From the NCBI GenBank assembly GCA_002796165.1, contig PCWF01000158.1, positions 1 to 6,134 of the forward strand: a DNA stretch of 6,134 bases. The letters are read 5' to 3'. The notes under the pieces are model-generated. The model searched no databases, had not been told where the DNA came from, and saw only the letters and a program-made list of their open reading frames with translations. Source of the stretch: Nitrospinae bacterium CG11_big_fil_rev_8_21_14_0_20_56_8. GTDB taxonomy: Bacteria; Nitrospinota; Nitrospinia; Nitrospinales; VA-1. The position numbers and the translations under genes were made by a program. Positions 1 to 5,358 of this stretch are shown piece after piece; position 1 is the stretch's first letter, and every line of letters starts with the position of its first letter.

Positions 1-398
1 AGTTGTTGCATGCGATGATCAATGGCCCGGTATACACTTTCCAGTACAGCATTGGTGTTGATCGGCTTTTCATGAAAATCGAACGCCCCCTGCTTCATGG
101 CCTGGATCGCCATCGGCACATCGCCGTGTGCCGTTGCCAGAATAACAGGGACATCAACCCCATCCGTCTTGAGTTTCTCCAGCAGTTGCATGCCGTTGAA
201 GCGTGGCATACGGACATCAAGAACCAGACAACCGGCCGCTTCAGGGTTAAAGATTTCAAGAAACTCCATAGCGCTGACATGGCTACACCATTGCAGATCG
301 GCGGAGTCCATCAGGTCTTGCAGCAAATTCCTGTTCGCCTCGTTATCATCAATAATATGAACGATCAGGTGCGATCTTTTCTGGGCCTCTCCCTGCAT
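1..398 (-). CDS. FixJ-like response regulator, receiver domain (3' end beyond window)
   Basis: This is the N-terminal 132 residues of a response regulator that continues past the left edge. The receiver domain has the acidic pair D17-D18 (in HIIDDNEANR), the phosphoacceptor D61 (LVLDVRMP), T89 (ILATAHGDVPMAIQAMKQGA) and K111 (FHEKP). The stretch from GCLVLDVRMP through AHGDVPMA to EKP is characteristic of the FixJ/TtrR/NodW branch, whose members usually carry a C-terminal LuxR-type DNA-binding domain of about 60-70 residues; that part is not visible, so DNA binding is inferred. The ATG shares its A with the stop codon of the upstream kinase gene (TGATG at 400-396), so translation is probably coupled and the two proteins are probably partners. 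Receiver identity is certain; the output function is not. Confidence 0.9.
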   Translation of the reverse strand, partial: MQGEAQKRSHLIVHIIDDNEANRNLLQDLMDSADLQWCSHVSAMEFLEIFNPEAAGCLVLDVRMPRFNGMQLLEKLKTDGVDVPVILATAHGDVPMAIQAMKQGAFDFHEKPINTNAVLESVYRAIDHRMQQ

Positions 399-1822
399 CA
401 CAATAATTTCCCCAGCCTGTGGTCAAGGCAGCGCACGACGGCTTTGACCAATGCCTGCACGTCAACAGGTTTTGCGAAGAACATATTAACCCCTGCCTGT
501 TCACAGCGCCGGCGCGTTTCTTCGCGAGCATCGCCTGTCAACGCGAATACCGGTATGTTCTTGGTCGCAGTCACACTCCGTAGGTAGCGCGTTGCATCAA
601 TACCGTTCATGCCGGCCAGATTGATATCCATGATAATAAGATCGGGCAGTTGATCTCTGGCGATCTGAATGCCTGCTTCTGCCGAATGTGTCGTTAGCAG
701 CTGTGCTTGTGTGTACTCACTCAAGATGTCGCGCATCAGGGAAATATTCGACGGCATATCCTCAATATACAAAACCAGACCTTGCGGGCGGCTTGTGCCT
801 TCGTAAAGCGCCGCGTACTTCTTTTCCGCAATGACCAACGGTTTCTCGGCAATCGGCAGATCAAACCAGAATTGCGACCCTTGACCTTCGATGCTGAGAA
901 AATCCAGTGCGCCATTCATGCTGTCGACAAGCAGACGCGTCAGTGCCAGCCCGACACCGGAACCTTCAATCCCGGAGTCTTCGCGGCCAAGGCGTGAAAA
1001 CGGACGAAACAATTCATGTTGCTTGTTCGACGGGATGCCAATGCCGTTATCGCCGACGATAAAACGGAGCCGCTTGTTATCGTAATTATGCACATCAACC
1101 CAAACGCCGCCTTCAGGTTTATTGTATTTGATGGCGTTGTTGAGAAGGTTGATCAGGCATTGTTTGACCCGCAACGGGTCGCACTGAACCCAGGGCAGAA
1201 TGGTATCGTCTTCAATACGATTTTCAAAACGAATGCCATAACTGTCGATCAGCGGTGAAATCATCTGCAGGCTTTCCAGGATGATCTCCCCGGCATCAAT
1301 CGCTTCAATTTGCAAATCCAGTCTGCCGCTTTCGATCTTCGAGAGATCCAGAACATCGTTGATCAATCCGAGCAAATGACGCCCGCCCTGAAGAATATAC
1401 CGGGCCTGTTTTCTCTGACGTTCACTCAGAACCTCCTTGCGGCTGTCAATCATGAGCTGTGCAAAGCCGATGATCGAATTCAGGGGGGTCCTCAATTCGT
1501 GGCTCATTTGCGCTAAAAAGTTATTCTTTGCCGCATTGCCCGACTCCGCCAACGCTCGGGCGTACTCCAGTTCGGCCGTGCGCTCACGGATGATCTGGTC
1601 AAGCTCCCTGTTGACGTCTTCAAGATGGTCTGCGGCACTATAGGCACGTCCAAGGGCTGTATTGATCAATGCACCCAGTGCGTGGACCGTCTCGTCGGCG
1701 GTCTCGATTTCAATCGGTGCCAGGCGGTCACCCTCATCGGCTCGACGCAGCTGGTCGACTATTTGCCGGACGGCCAGTTGAAGGTCACTCTTATCGCTTG
1801 TCTGCCCAGGACGCTCGTTCAT
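398..1822 (-). CDS. cytoplasmic hybrid histidine kinase (HAMP-like, HisKA, HATPase, REC)
   Basis: A 474-residue sensor kinase with a fused receiver. In order: a HAMP-like segment (about 15-58, including the typical ADE..HALG..IN pattern), a coiled coil (about 62-95, ending RERTAELEYA), a HisKA domain with the phosphorylated H108 in MSHELRTPLN, an HATPase domain with N box (NLLNNAIKYN, about 225-234), G1 box DNGIGI (258-263) and G2 box GSGVGL (287-292), and a receiver with E354-D355, phosphoacceptor D399 (IIMDINLAGMNG), T429 and K451. There is no membrane segment and no PAS or GAF sensor domain, so it should be cytosolic; the signal is unknown. The start is well fixed: an in-frame TGA lies six codons upstream, and a GAGGGG ribosome site (1834-1839) sits 11 bases before the ATG. 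It is co-transcribed with the overlapping FixJ-like regulator. With its own receiver it may run a phosphorelay through an unseen Hpt protein, or the receiver may only modulate the kinase. Confidence 0.95.
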   Translation of the reverse strand: MNERPGQTSDKSDLQLAVRQIVDQLRRADEGDRLAPIEIETADETVHALGALINTALGRAYSAADHLEDVNRELDQIIRERTAELEYARALAESGNAAKNNFLAQMSHELRTPLNSIIGFAQLMIDSRKEVLSERQRKQARYILQGGRHLLGLINDVLDLSKIESGRLDLQIEAIDAGEIILESLQMISPLIDSYGIRFENRIEDDTILPWVQCDPLRVKQCLINLLNNAIKYNKPEGGVWVDVHNYDNKRLRFIVGDNGIGIPSNKQHELFRPFSRLGREDSGIEGSGVGLALTRLLVDSMNGALDFLSIEGQGSQFWFDLPIAEKPLVIAEKKYAALYEGTSRPQGLVLYIEDMPSNISLMRDILSEYTQAQLLTTHSAEAGIQIARDQLPDLIIMDINLAGMNGIDATRYLRSVTATKNIPVFALTGDAREETRRRCEQAGVNMFFAKPVDVQALVKAVVRCLDHRLGKLL

Positions 1823-2129
1823 GCAACGCCAGACCCCTCATTTTATGTGCATGGCCAAGCCCTTGCCGCACGCTCAATTGTGCCATCTTAACGATCAATG
1901 CACAGACGACAATACGAGGCTGTGCCGGCAAACCGTTCCGCATCAAAATCTATTTATCCGCGAATACGCCGGAAAAGGACCAGAAACCTCAACACGCGCC
2001 CCACGGAGCCGGCAAATACTGATCAGACCAATTAGGTTGCGAATCTACTGACAGGTACTTAAGAAAGGCGCATCGCAGCTGAAATCTGCCGCCCACCGAC
2101 AAAGCCTACCTATAGAAAGCACTACGAAC
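1823..2129. other. divergent intergenic region
   Basis: About 307 bases separate the divergent starts of the kinase operon and the exported-protein gene. Open frames here are short, overlap on both strands, and show no ribosome site or recognisable protein. The only items noted are the candidate minus-strand promoter at 1885-1912 and the kinase ribosome site at 1834-1839. I saw no convincing promoter for the rightward gene and no long repeat or terminator-type hairpin. Confidence 0.6.
1885..1912 (-). promoter_or_regulatory. candidate sigma-70 promoter for the kinase operon
   Basis: Read on the minus strand, TTGTCG (1912-1907) and TAAGAT (1890-1885) are separated by 16 bases. Each matches four of six positions of the -35 and -10 consensus. 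It would give a leader of roughly 55 bases before the kinase ATG at 1822. This is a weak match made by eye; other AT-rich hexamers in the region could serve. Confidence 0.25.
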
Positions 2130-2735
2130 GTGAATAGATGGAAGTTACTCCGCCCCATCGTTTTATGCATGGTCGCCACCTTTGGCGCCTGCCAGTCATC
2201 CTTTGCCGAAAACGGTCATGGCTATAAGCGTCGTGAAGGCTTCATGACGGGTGAAAAACGGATTGGTGAGTCCTATGTGCAGTTACAGGCCATGCTCGCC
2301 CCCATCAGACGTAGCGCGAAAAGCCTGTCGACGGTAAAATCACCGGTAACGCTGATTGTCACGTTAAAGTCATTTGATGATGTCCACCCGTTCTGCAAAC
2401 TCACGCCACGCGTGAACGATGCGCTGGTGGTTGAATGGTCGCGGCATCCGCTCACACTCAGTTATTTGTTTGATCCCGAAAAAATAACGGCACGCATTTT
2501 TCGCCTGGATAAGACCGAAGAACAGAGAACGATTGATGCACGCCTGATACGCGTCATGAACAAGGCCGTTACCGACAAGCCCATTGTCGACGTTCTGGTC
2601 ATTAAAGGTGCCCGCGGTCTTGGCGGCGGTGCAATTTCCAAGCTACCCTTTTCCAGTATCACAGGCTGCATCGAGGTCGTCCGGGAAGATAAGAAAAAAG
2701 AAAAAGAAGAAAAGCCGGCCCATTCCAGCCATTGA
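2130..2735 (+). CDS. exported protein of unknown function
   Basis: A 201-residue protein I do not recognise. It begins at GTG with a clear secretion signal: basic MNRWK, a hydrophobic core (about 9-20), and a likely signal peptidase I site after SSFA (residue 26). C21 follows FGA, a poor lipobox, so a lipoprotein is possible but less likely. The mature part is basic and mixed alpha/beta in character, with VTLIVTLKSFDDVHPFC and, near the end, IVDVLVIKGARGLGGG. The C-terminus is a highly charged tail (DKKKEKEEKP, about 185-196) encoded by a purine-rich tract. No catalytic or metal motif is evident; the remaining cysteines (about C89 and C179) could form a periplasmic disulfide. The ribosome site is weak (AGAAAG, 2114-2119). 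The deaminase gene follows after 73 bases on the same strand, so the two may be co-transcribed, but nothing links their functions. Confidence 0.75.
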   Translation: MNRWKLLRPIVLCMVATFGACQSSFAENGHGYKRREGFMTGEKRIGESYVQLQAMLAPIRRSAKSLSTVKSPVTLIVTLKSFDDVHPFCKLTPRVNDALVVEWSRHPLTLSYLFDPEKITARIFRLDKTEEQRTIDARLIRVMNKAVTDKPIVDVLVIKGARGLGGGAISKLPFSSITGCIEVVREDKKKEKEEKPAHSSH

Positions 2736-2753
2736 TGGCGACCGCTGCGCTCT

Positions 2754-2782
2754 GGGATCAATTCAAGCACGCACGTGATCCC
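2754..2782. repeat. 7-bp inverted repeat upstream of the deaminase gene
   Basis: GGGATCA (2754-2760) and TGATCCC (2776-2782) form a perfect inverted repeat with a 15-base spacer, 27 bases before the deaminase ATG. No T-run follows, so it is not a standard intrinsic terminator. It could be an operator or an mRNA hairpin, or chance. Confidence 0.3.
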
Positions 2783-2808
2783 GGCACCAGGACAAAGGGG
2801 ACAAGATT

Positions 2809-3267
2809 ATGAGCACTCGATTTGACCAGCAGATGATGGACCTCGCCTTGCAGCAGGCACAGAAATCATACGACGAAGGCGGCCTGCCGATTGGTGCCGT
2901 CATGGTGGAGGATGGGGCCGTCATCGCCACCGGCCACAACAGACGCGTGCAACAGGGCGACCCGACGGCGCACGGCGAAATGGATTGCCTGCGCCAAGCC
3001 GGCCGGCGCGCGGACTACAAGGGGGTCTCCCTGTATACGACGCTCAGCCCCTGCATGATGTGCAGCGGCACCATACTTCAGTTTGGCATTCCGCGTGTTG
3101 TCATTGGCGAAGATGTCAACTTCCCCGGCAATATGGCGTTTCTCCGCGCGCACGGCGTTGAGGTCGTTTTGCTGGATGACGAAAACTGCAAAGCGCTTAT
3201 GGGCCGGTTTATTGAAGAGCACCCGGATATCTGGAATGAAGATATCGCCGGCAGGACCCAAGTCTAG
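2809..3267 (+). CDS. cytosine deaminase, yeast FCY1 type (CDA-fold zinc deaminase)
   Basis: A 152-residue zinc-dependent deaminase predicted to convert cytosine to uracil and ammonia in the cytosol (pyrimidine salvage). The zinc site is H55 with catalytic E57 (AHGEMDC) and C82/C85 (LSPCMMC). The assignment goes beyond the general nucleoside deaminase family because it follows the yeast enzyme outside the core: HNRR with substrate-binding N44, YTTLSPC, GIPRVVIGEDVNF with F105 at the lid position, and a C-terminus FIEEHPDIWNEDI in which W142 and D145 match the yeast W152 and D155 that close over cytosine. Length is close to the yeast enzyme (158). Unlike CodA, the usual bacterial cytosine deaminase, it is not an amidohydrolase. 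The ribosome site AAGGGG (2795-2800) is 8 bases before ATG. A strong terminator follows at 3301-3329. Related bacterial proteins are often called only nucleoside deaminase, and a guanine or other base substrate cannot be excluded. Confidence 0.88.
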   Translation: MSTRFDQQMMDLALQQAQKSYDEGGLPIGAVMVEDGAVIATGHNRRVQQGDPTAHGEMDCLRQAGRRADYKGVSLYTTLSPCMMCSGTILQFGIPRVVIGEDVNFPGNMAFLRAHGVEVVLLDDENCKALMGRFIEEHPDIWNEDIAGRTQV

Positions 3268-3300
3268 GTTTGGCTGTGTTTCGCCGGCACAAGCCCAAAC

Positions 3301-3329
3301 AAAAACCCAGGCTTTTGGCCTGGGTTTTT
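3301..3329. terminator. two-way intrinsic terminator
   Basis: A perfect 12-bp stem (AAAAACCCAGGC at 3301-3312, GCCTGGGTTTTT at 3318-3329) with a 5-base TTTTG loop. On the plus strand the GC-rich stem is followed by five T, ending the deaminase transcript 34 bases after its stop. On the minus strand it also ends in TTTTTG, and starts 3 bases after the tRNA 3' end. It should terminate both convergent units. Confidence 0.92.
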
Positions 3330-3331
3330 CA

Positions 3332-3406
3332 TGGTGGGCACGACTGGGATTGAACCAGTGACCCCCTCGATGTCAACGAGGTGCTCTCCCGCTGAGCTAC
3401 GCGCCC
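3332..3406 (-). tRNA. tRNA-Val (anticodon GAC)
   Basis: The minus strand reads as a complete 75-base cloverleaf. Acceptor GGGCGCG pairs with CGTGCCC (one G-T pair); the D arm is GCTC/GAGC; the anticodon stem CCTCG/CGAGG encloses the loop TTGACAT, with anticodon GAC for valine; the variable loop is GGGTC; the T arm ACTGG/CCAGT encloses TTCAATC. The discriminator is A, and CCA is encoded at 3334-3332. It reads GTC codons (and GTT by wobble). It stands alone, convergent to the deaminase gene, and shares the terminator at 3301-3329. Confidence 0.97.
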
Positions 3407-3513
3407 TTTAAACCGCTCAAAATACACGATTTTTAAAGGATGTGGGCCGCGAAGGCACACATTCGGCTCACCTTGTACTGAAATGCCTCCGGGAAAACAA
3501 GCCGTTAGATCGG

Positions 3514-3559
3514 AAAAAATTGTGTGCCGCCGATTTCGGTGCCCAAGAGAACGGCACAC
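3514..3559 (-). terminator. candidate terminator of the LuxR-type gene
   Basis: On the minus strand, GTGTGCCG (3559-3552) pairs perfectly with CGGCACAC (3529-3522). It is followed within two bases by a run of six T (3519-3514). The 22-base loop contains a small CCGA/TCGG hairpin. It lies about 155 bases beyond the regulator's stop codon. The T-run supports termination in this direction, but the long loop and distance make it uncertain. Confidence 0.4.
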
Positions 3560-3682
3560 TTTTCGCGTTTTCAACTCTGCCACACTCTATGAGCCAAATT
3601 CCAATCATCAGACCGGGACCGGCCCAACATGTCCGCAAATGACCCTGAACAGACGGACAGGTCGATTCCCTGACCGCATCGC

Positions 3683-3704
3683 ACCACCGTTATCAACCGG
3701 CGGT
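3683..3704 (-). other. hairpin just after the LuxR-type gene
   Basis: On the minus strand, ACCGCCG (3704-3698) pairs with CGGTGGT (3689-3683), seven pairs including one G-T, with an 8-base loop. It starts 10 bases after the TGA at 3716-3714. There is no T-run, so it may protect the mRNA end or assist Rho-dependent termination rather than terminate by itself. Confidence 0.3.
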
Positions 3705-3713
3705 CCTGAGAAA

Positions 3714-4285
3714 TCATACGCGAAAGATGACCGCACCGCCGGGCGCACTAAGGTCGAGACCGTTCATCAGGTCTTCAATAAAGAAAGCCGCTAGCTCATT
3801 TCGGCTGTTCACGCTCGCTTTACGATAGACCGCGTTGCATTGGCTTTTGATAGTGCCCGCTTTGGTCGTTCGAATTTCGGCGATTTCCTTGATCGTCAGT
3901 CCCTTGATCAGCATCGTTGCTATTTCGAGTTCGGAATCGGTCAGCCCCCAATCACGCATTTGGCGCACCATGATTTGTAGGAATTCACCGGTTGCCCGCC
4001 CGGATGCGGCGCGGAAGGTCCGGTTTTCCTGCAACGCCCGCCGAAAGGTCACGCCGATGAAGACGAGAACCGCCCCGTGTCCCAGAACCGCTATCGATTC
4101 GAAAAGGGTATGATTGGCCGTGAAGATGTGAATCTTGATATTAAAAGTCTCTGATACAACATCGACGATCAGCAATACTTCAAAAACGGCGAGGACCGCG
4201 AATGCAGCGGCAATTTGTTTAATGCAGCGGCAATTTGTTTAAGGTGTGCGTCGCTGGCGCAAAACGGTAATTTGGTGTCCTCCAT
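3714..4285 (-). pseudogene. membrane-anchored LuxR-type regulator, frame broken by a 20-bp duplication
   Basis: The natural start is ATG at 4285, with a strong GGAGG ribosome site 6 bases upstream. As sequenced, translation yields 38 residues and hits TGA at 4171-4169. Removing one copy of the exact 20-bp tandem repeat at 4201-4240 leaves 552 bases, which read as one open frame of 183 residues. The restored protein has a short cytosolic start, a membrane helix (about 18-37, IAAAFAVLAVFEVLLIVDVV), a periplasmic loop of about 17-20 residues, a second helix (about 54-74, LFESIAVLGHGAVLVFIGVTF), a linker, and a LuxR/FixJ-type helix-turn-helix (about 106-162) with LTDSELEIATMLIKGLTIKE and, later, KAGTIKSQCNAVYRKASV. 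There is no receiver domain, so it would be a one-component membrane-bound regulator. It is divergent from the cytochrome operon and is a candidate regulator of it. The HTH half remains intact, which points to a recent or reversible change. Alternatives are an assembly error or restart at TTG 4175. Confidence 0.85.
4201..4242. repeat. perfect 20-bp tandem duplication inside the LuxR-type gene
   Basis: The unit AATGCAGCGGCAATTTGTTT occurs at 4201-4220 and again, identical, at 4221-4240; periodicity continues for two more bases (AA). Twenty is not a multiple of three, so the extra copy shifts the frame within the first membrane helix. An exact copy pair of this size fits slipped-strand replication and can revert the same way. 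Confidence 0.97.
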
Positions 4286-4290
4286 AGTAG

Positions 4291-4301
4291 CCCTCCCCTC
4301 C
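4291..4301 (-). promoter_or_regulatory. strong ribosome binding site that fixes the LuxR-type start
   Basis: The minus strand reads GGAGGGGAGGG here, with the closer GGAGG (4295-4291) 5-6 bases before ATG 4285. It supports that ATG, upstream of the duplication, as the true start rather than the internal TTG at 4175. Confidence 0.8.
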
Positions 4302-4324
4302 ATATCTGCCGCCGGAATGCGGTA

Positions 4325-4343
4325 GATGAGATAGATTCTCATT
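4325..4343. promoter_or_regulatory. Fur-box-like palindrome
   Basis: The 19 bases contain ATGAGA and TCTCAT as a perfect inverted repeat with a 5-base spacer. Against the Fur-type pattern AATGAGAATnATTCTCATT it matches 15 of 18 defined positions. It lies about 40-58 bases upstream of the LuxR-type ATG, where a repressor could block that promoter. Iron control would suit a region serving heme proteins. Judged by eye only. Confidence 0.35.
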
Positions 4344-4360
4344 CTTGTCGCAAGCGTGCA

Positions 4361-4374
4361 TTGATATAGGTCAG
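4361..4374. promoter_or_regulatory. FNR/DNR-family binding site candidate
   Basis: TTGATATAGGTCAG matches the FNR/DNR/NnrR pattern TTGAT-N4-GTCAA at 9 of 10 defined positions. Proteins of this family control anaerobic respiration genes, which fits the NapC/NirT operon to the right. Its centre is about 252 bases before the cytochrome ATG and 82 bases before the LuxR-type ATG, so it may act on either. I found no clear -10 at the ideal distance. Confidence 0.4.
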
Positions 4375-4396
4375 GCTAACCCGGCTGGTATACCTT

Positions 4397-4431
4397 TGGT
4401 TTATTCAGCCAGTATTCAACCATGGTTTATT
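4397..4431 (+). repeat. 9-bp direct repeat TGGTTTATT
   Basis: TGGTTTATT occurs at 4397-4405 and 4423-4431, starts 26 bases apart (about two and a half helical turns). It lies just downstream of the FNR-like site. It could be a pair of half-sites for a local regulator such as the divergent LuxR-type protein, or chance. Confidence 0.3.
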
Positions 4432-4619
4432 GTCGCGCATTGGCAAACCCCTCAGGATAGCCACCTACTCGGGATTGACGCCCGTTCTCAGGGCGCGAGT
4501 GGACGGAGCAGCGTTCTGGATGCAAATCGCACGTGAGCAAATCCAGGCAGGGCCCCGCTCTCTCGATCATTTCGTCAGGCTAGGTTTCATGAAATTCATA
4601 GAGACGACAGGAGGACAGG

Positions 4620-5348
4620 ATGCGGAGAGAATATGGAAGCCATCTTCAAACTTTCACAGCGGCCATAACCATTGCGTCGGCACTAATGATGATGCCGCTC
4701 GCCAATGTCGCGTTCGCGGACGACGGCATGATCGCGCACGGTGGCAAGCTCTACGACAAATGGTTCAAGGTGACCAAGGCGCCAACGCCGAAAGACACGC
4801 ACAAGTCCTGGCCCGGGTCGAATACCAAGAAAAAAGGGAATGCCACCCATCGCTGCAAGTCCTGCCATGGTTGGGACTACATGGGGAAAGACGGCGCTTA
4901 TTCATCCGGCTCCTATAAGACTGGCATTACCGGTTTGCGGAAATACGATGGCGGCGATGCCGCCAAGGTCGTCGCCGTGCTTAACGATAGCGTGCACGGC
5001 TATTCCGGCAAGATGGATGCGGCAACGAAGGATGCGATCGCCATGTTCGTGACCAAGGGACAAGTTGATATGGACGTATATATCGACCGGGCGTCGAAAA
5101 AGGCGAAAGGCAACGCGGCCAAGGGTAAGAACTACTACGGTACGCTGTGCGTGAATTGCCATGGTGTGAACGGTGAACTGCCGAAAGATATGCCCGCCCT
5201 GGGCGGACTGTCGAATAATAACCCGTGGGAAATTCTGCATAAAATTCTTAACGGTCAACCCGGCGAAGCAATGCCGGCCTTACGCGCCTTGCCGATGGAG
5301 GTCTCCGCAGACGTTCTGTCTTACCTGCAAACGCTACCCAAAGAATAA
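4620..5348 (+). CDS. periplasmic diheme cytochrome c
   Basis: A 242-residue secreted electron carrier with two class I cytochrome c-like domains. The signal peptide covers about residues 1-33 (hydrophobic 12-27, cleavage after VAFA before DDGM). The first heme site is C79-K-S-C82-H83 in HRCKSCHGWDYMGKDGAY; the second is C177-V-N-C180-H181. Likely axial methionines are M132 (YSGKMDAA) for the first heme and M218 (GEAMPALR) for the second. Ribosome site AGGAGG (4609-4614) is 5 bases before ATG. The NapC/NirT gene follows after 75 bases, so this protein probably takes electrons from it and passes them to a periplasmic reductase not in the window. It sits where napB would sit before napC, but I see no NapB-like pattern. 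P. stutzeri nir genes also pair a tetraheme NirT with a diheme cytochrome; whether this is an orthologue is unknown. An oxidase-linked or sulfur-related donor role is also possible. Confidence 0.92.
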   Translation: MRREYGSHLQTFTAAITIASALMMMPLANVAFADDGMIAHGGKLYDKWFKVTKAPTPKDTHKSWPGSNTKKKGNATHRCKSCHGWDYMGKDGAYSSGSYKTGITGLRKYDGGDAAKVVAVLNDSVHGYSGKMDAATKDAIAMFVTKGQVDMDVYIDRASKKAKGNAAKGKNYYGTLCVNCHGVNGELPKDMPALGGLSNNNPWEILHKILNGQPGEAMPALRALPMEVSADVLSYLQTLPKE

Positions 5349-5358
5349 CACTCAATTC

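Larger units (their letters stand above)
3407..3713. other. intergenic region between tRNA-Val and the LuxR-type gene
   Basis: About 307 bases without a supportable gene. Plus-strand frames through here lack ribosome sites and resemble no known protein. Contents noted: two hairpins downstream of the minus-strand regulator gene (3683-3704 and 3514-3559), and a recurring GGCACAC word (3454-3460, 3553-3559, inverted at 3522-3528). The tRNA promoter must lie just right of 3406; an AT-rich TATTTT at 3424-3419 (minus strand) is a possible -10 element, without a matching -35. Confidence 0.55.
4286..4619. other. divergent control region between LuxR-type gene and cytochrome operon
   Basis: About 334 bases between divergent starts. 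It holds the LuxR-type ribosome site, a Fur-box-like palindrome (4325-4343), an FNR/DNR-like site (4361-4374), a GGTATACC palindrome (4387-4394), a 9-bp direct repeat (4397-4431), and a 5-bp GC hairpin with a 7-base loop (4479-4495). The cytochrome ribosome site AGGAGG is at 4609-4614. A plus-strand frame opens at 4430 and runs into the cytochrome gene in another frame, but it has no ribosome site or recognisable product. The leader to the cytochrome ATG could be long. Confidence 0.6.

Noticed and set aside
2037..2064. Promoter for the exported-protein gene (TTGCGA, 16 bases, TTAAGA)
   Set aside because: The -10 match is poor and no better candidate supports it.
2688..2716. Purine-rich A tract in the exported-protein gene as a programmed slippage site
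   Set aside because: The frame is open through the tract and ends 20 bases later with a plausible charged tail; no alternative frame adds a meaningful extension.
2866..3261. A 131-codon minus-strand frame opposite the deaminase gene
   Set aside because: It is the antisense shadow of a well-supported gene and has no recognisable domain.
3332..3406. tRNA-Val as an integration site for a mobile element
   Set aside because: No integrase gene, no second copy of the tRNA 3' end, and no flanking direct repeat are visible; the tRNA is simply convergent with a housekeeping-type gene.
3483..3794. A 103-codon plus-strand frame between the tRNA and the LuxR-type gene
   Set aside because: Its composition is not protein-like (arginine, proline and threonine rich), it has no ribosome site, and it runs antisense into the LuxR-type HTH.
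4201..4242. CRISPR-like repeats
   Set aside because: Only two directly abutting copies with no spacer; it is a simple tandem duplication.
4430..4918. A 162-codon plus-strand frame beginning before the diheme cytochrome gene
   Set aside because: It overlaps the cytochrome gene in another frame, has no ribosome site, and its product resembles nothing. The cytochrome frame has a signal peptide, two heme motifs and AGGAGG.
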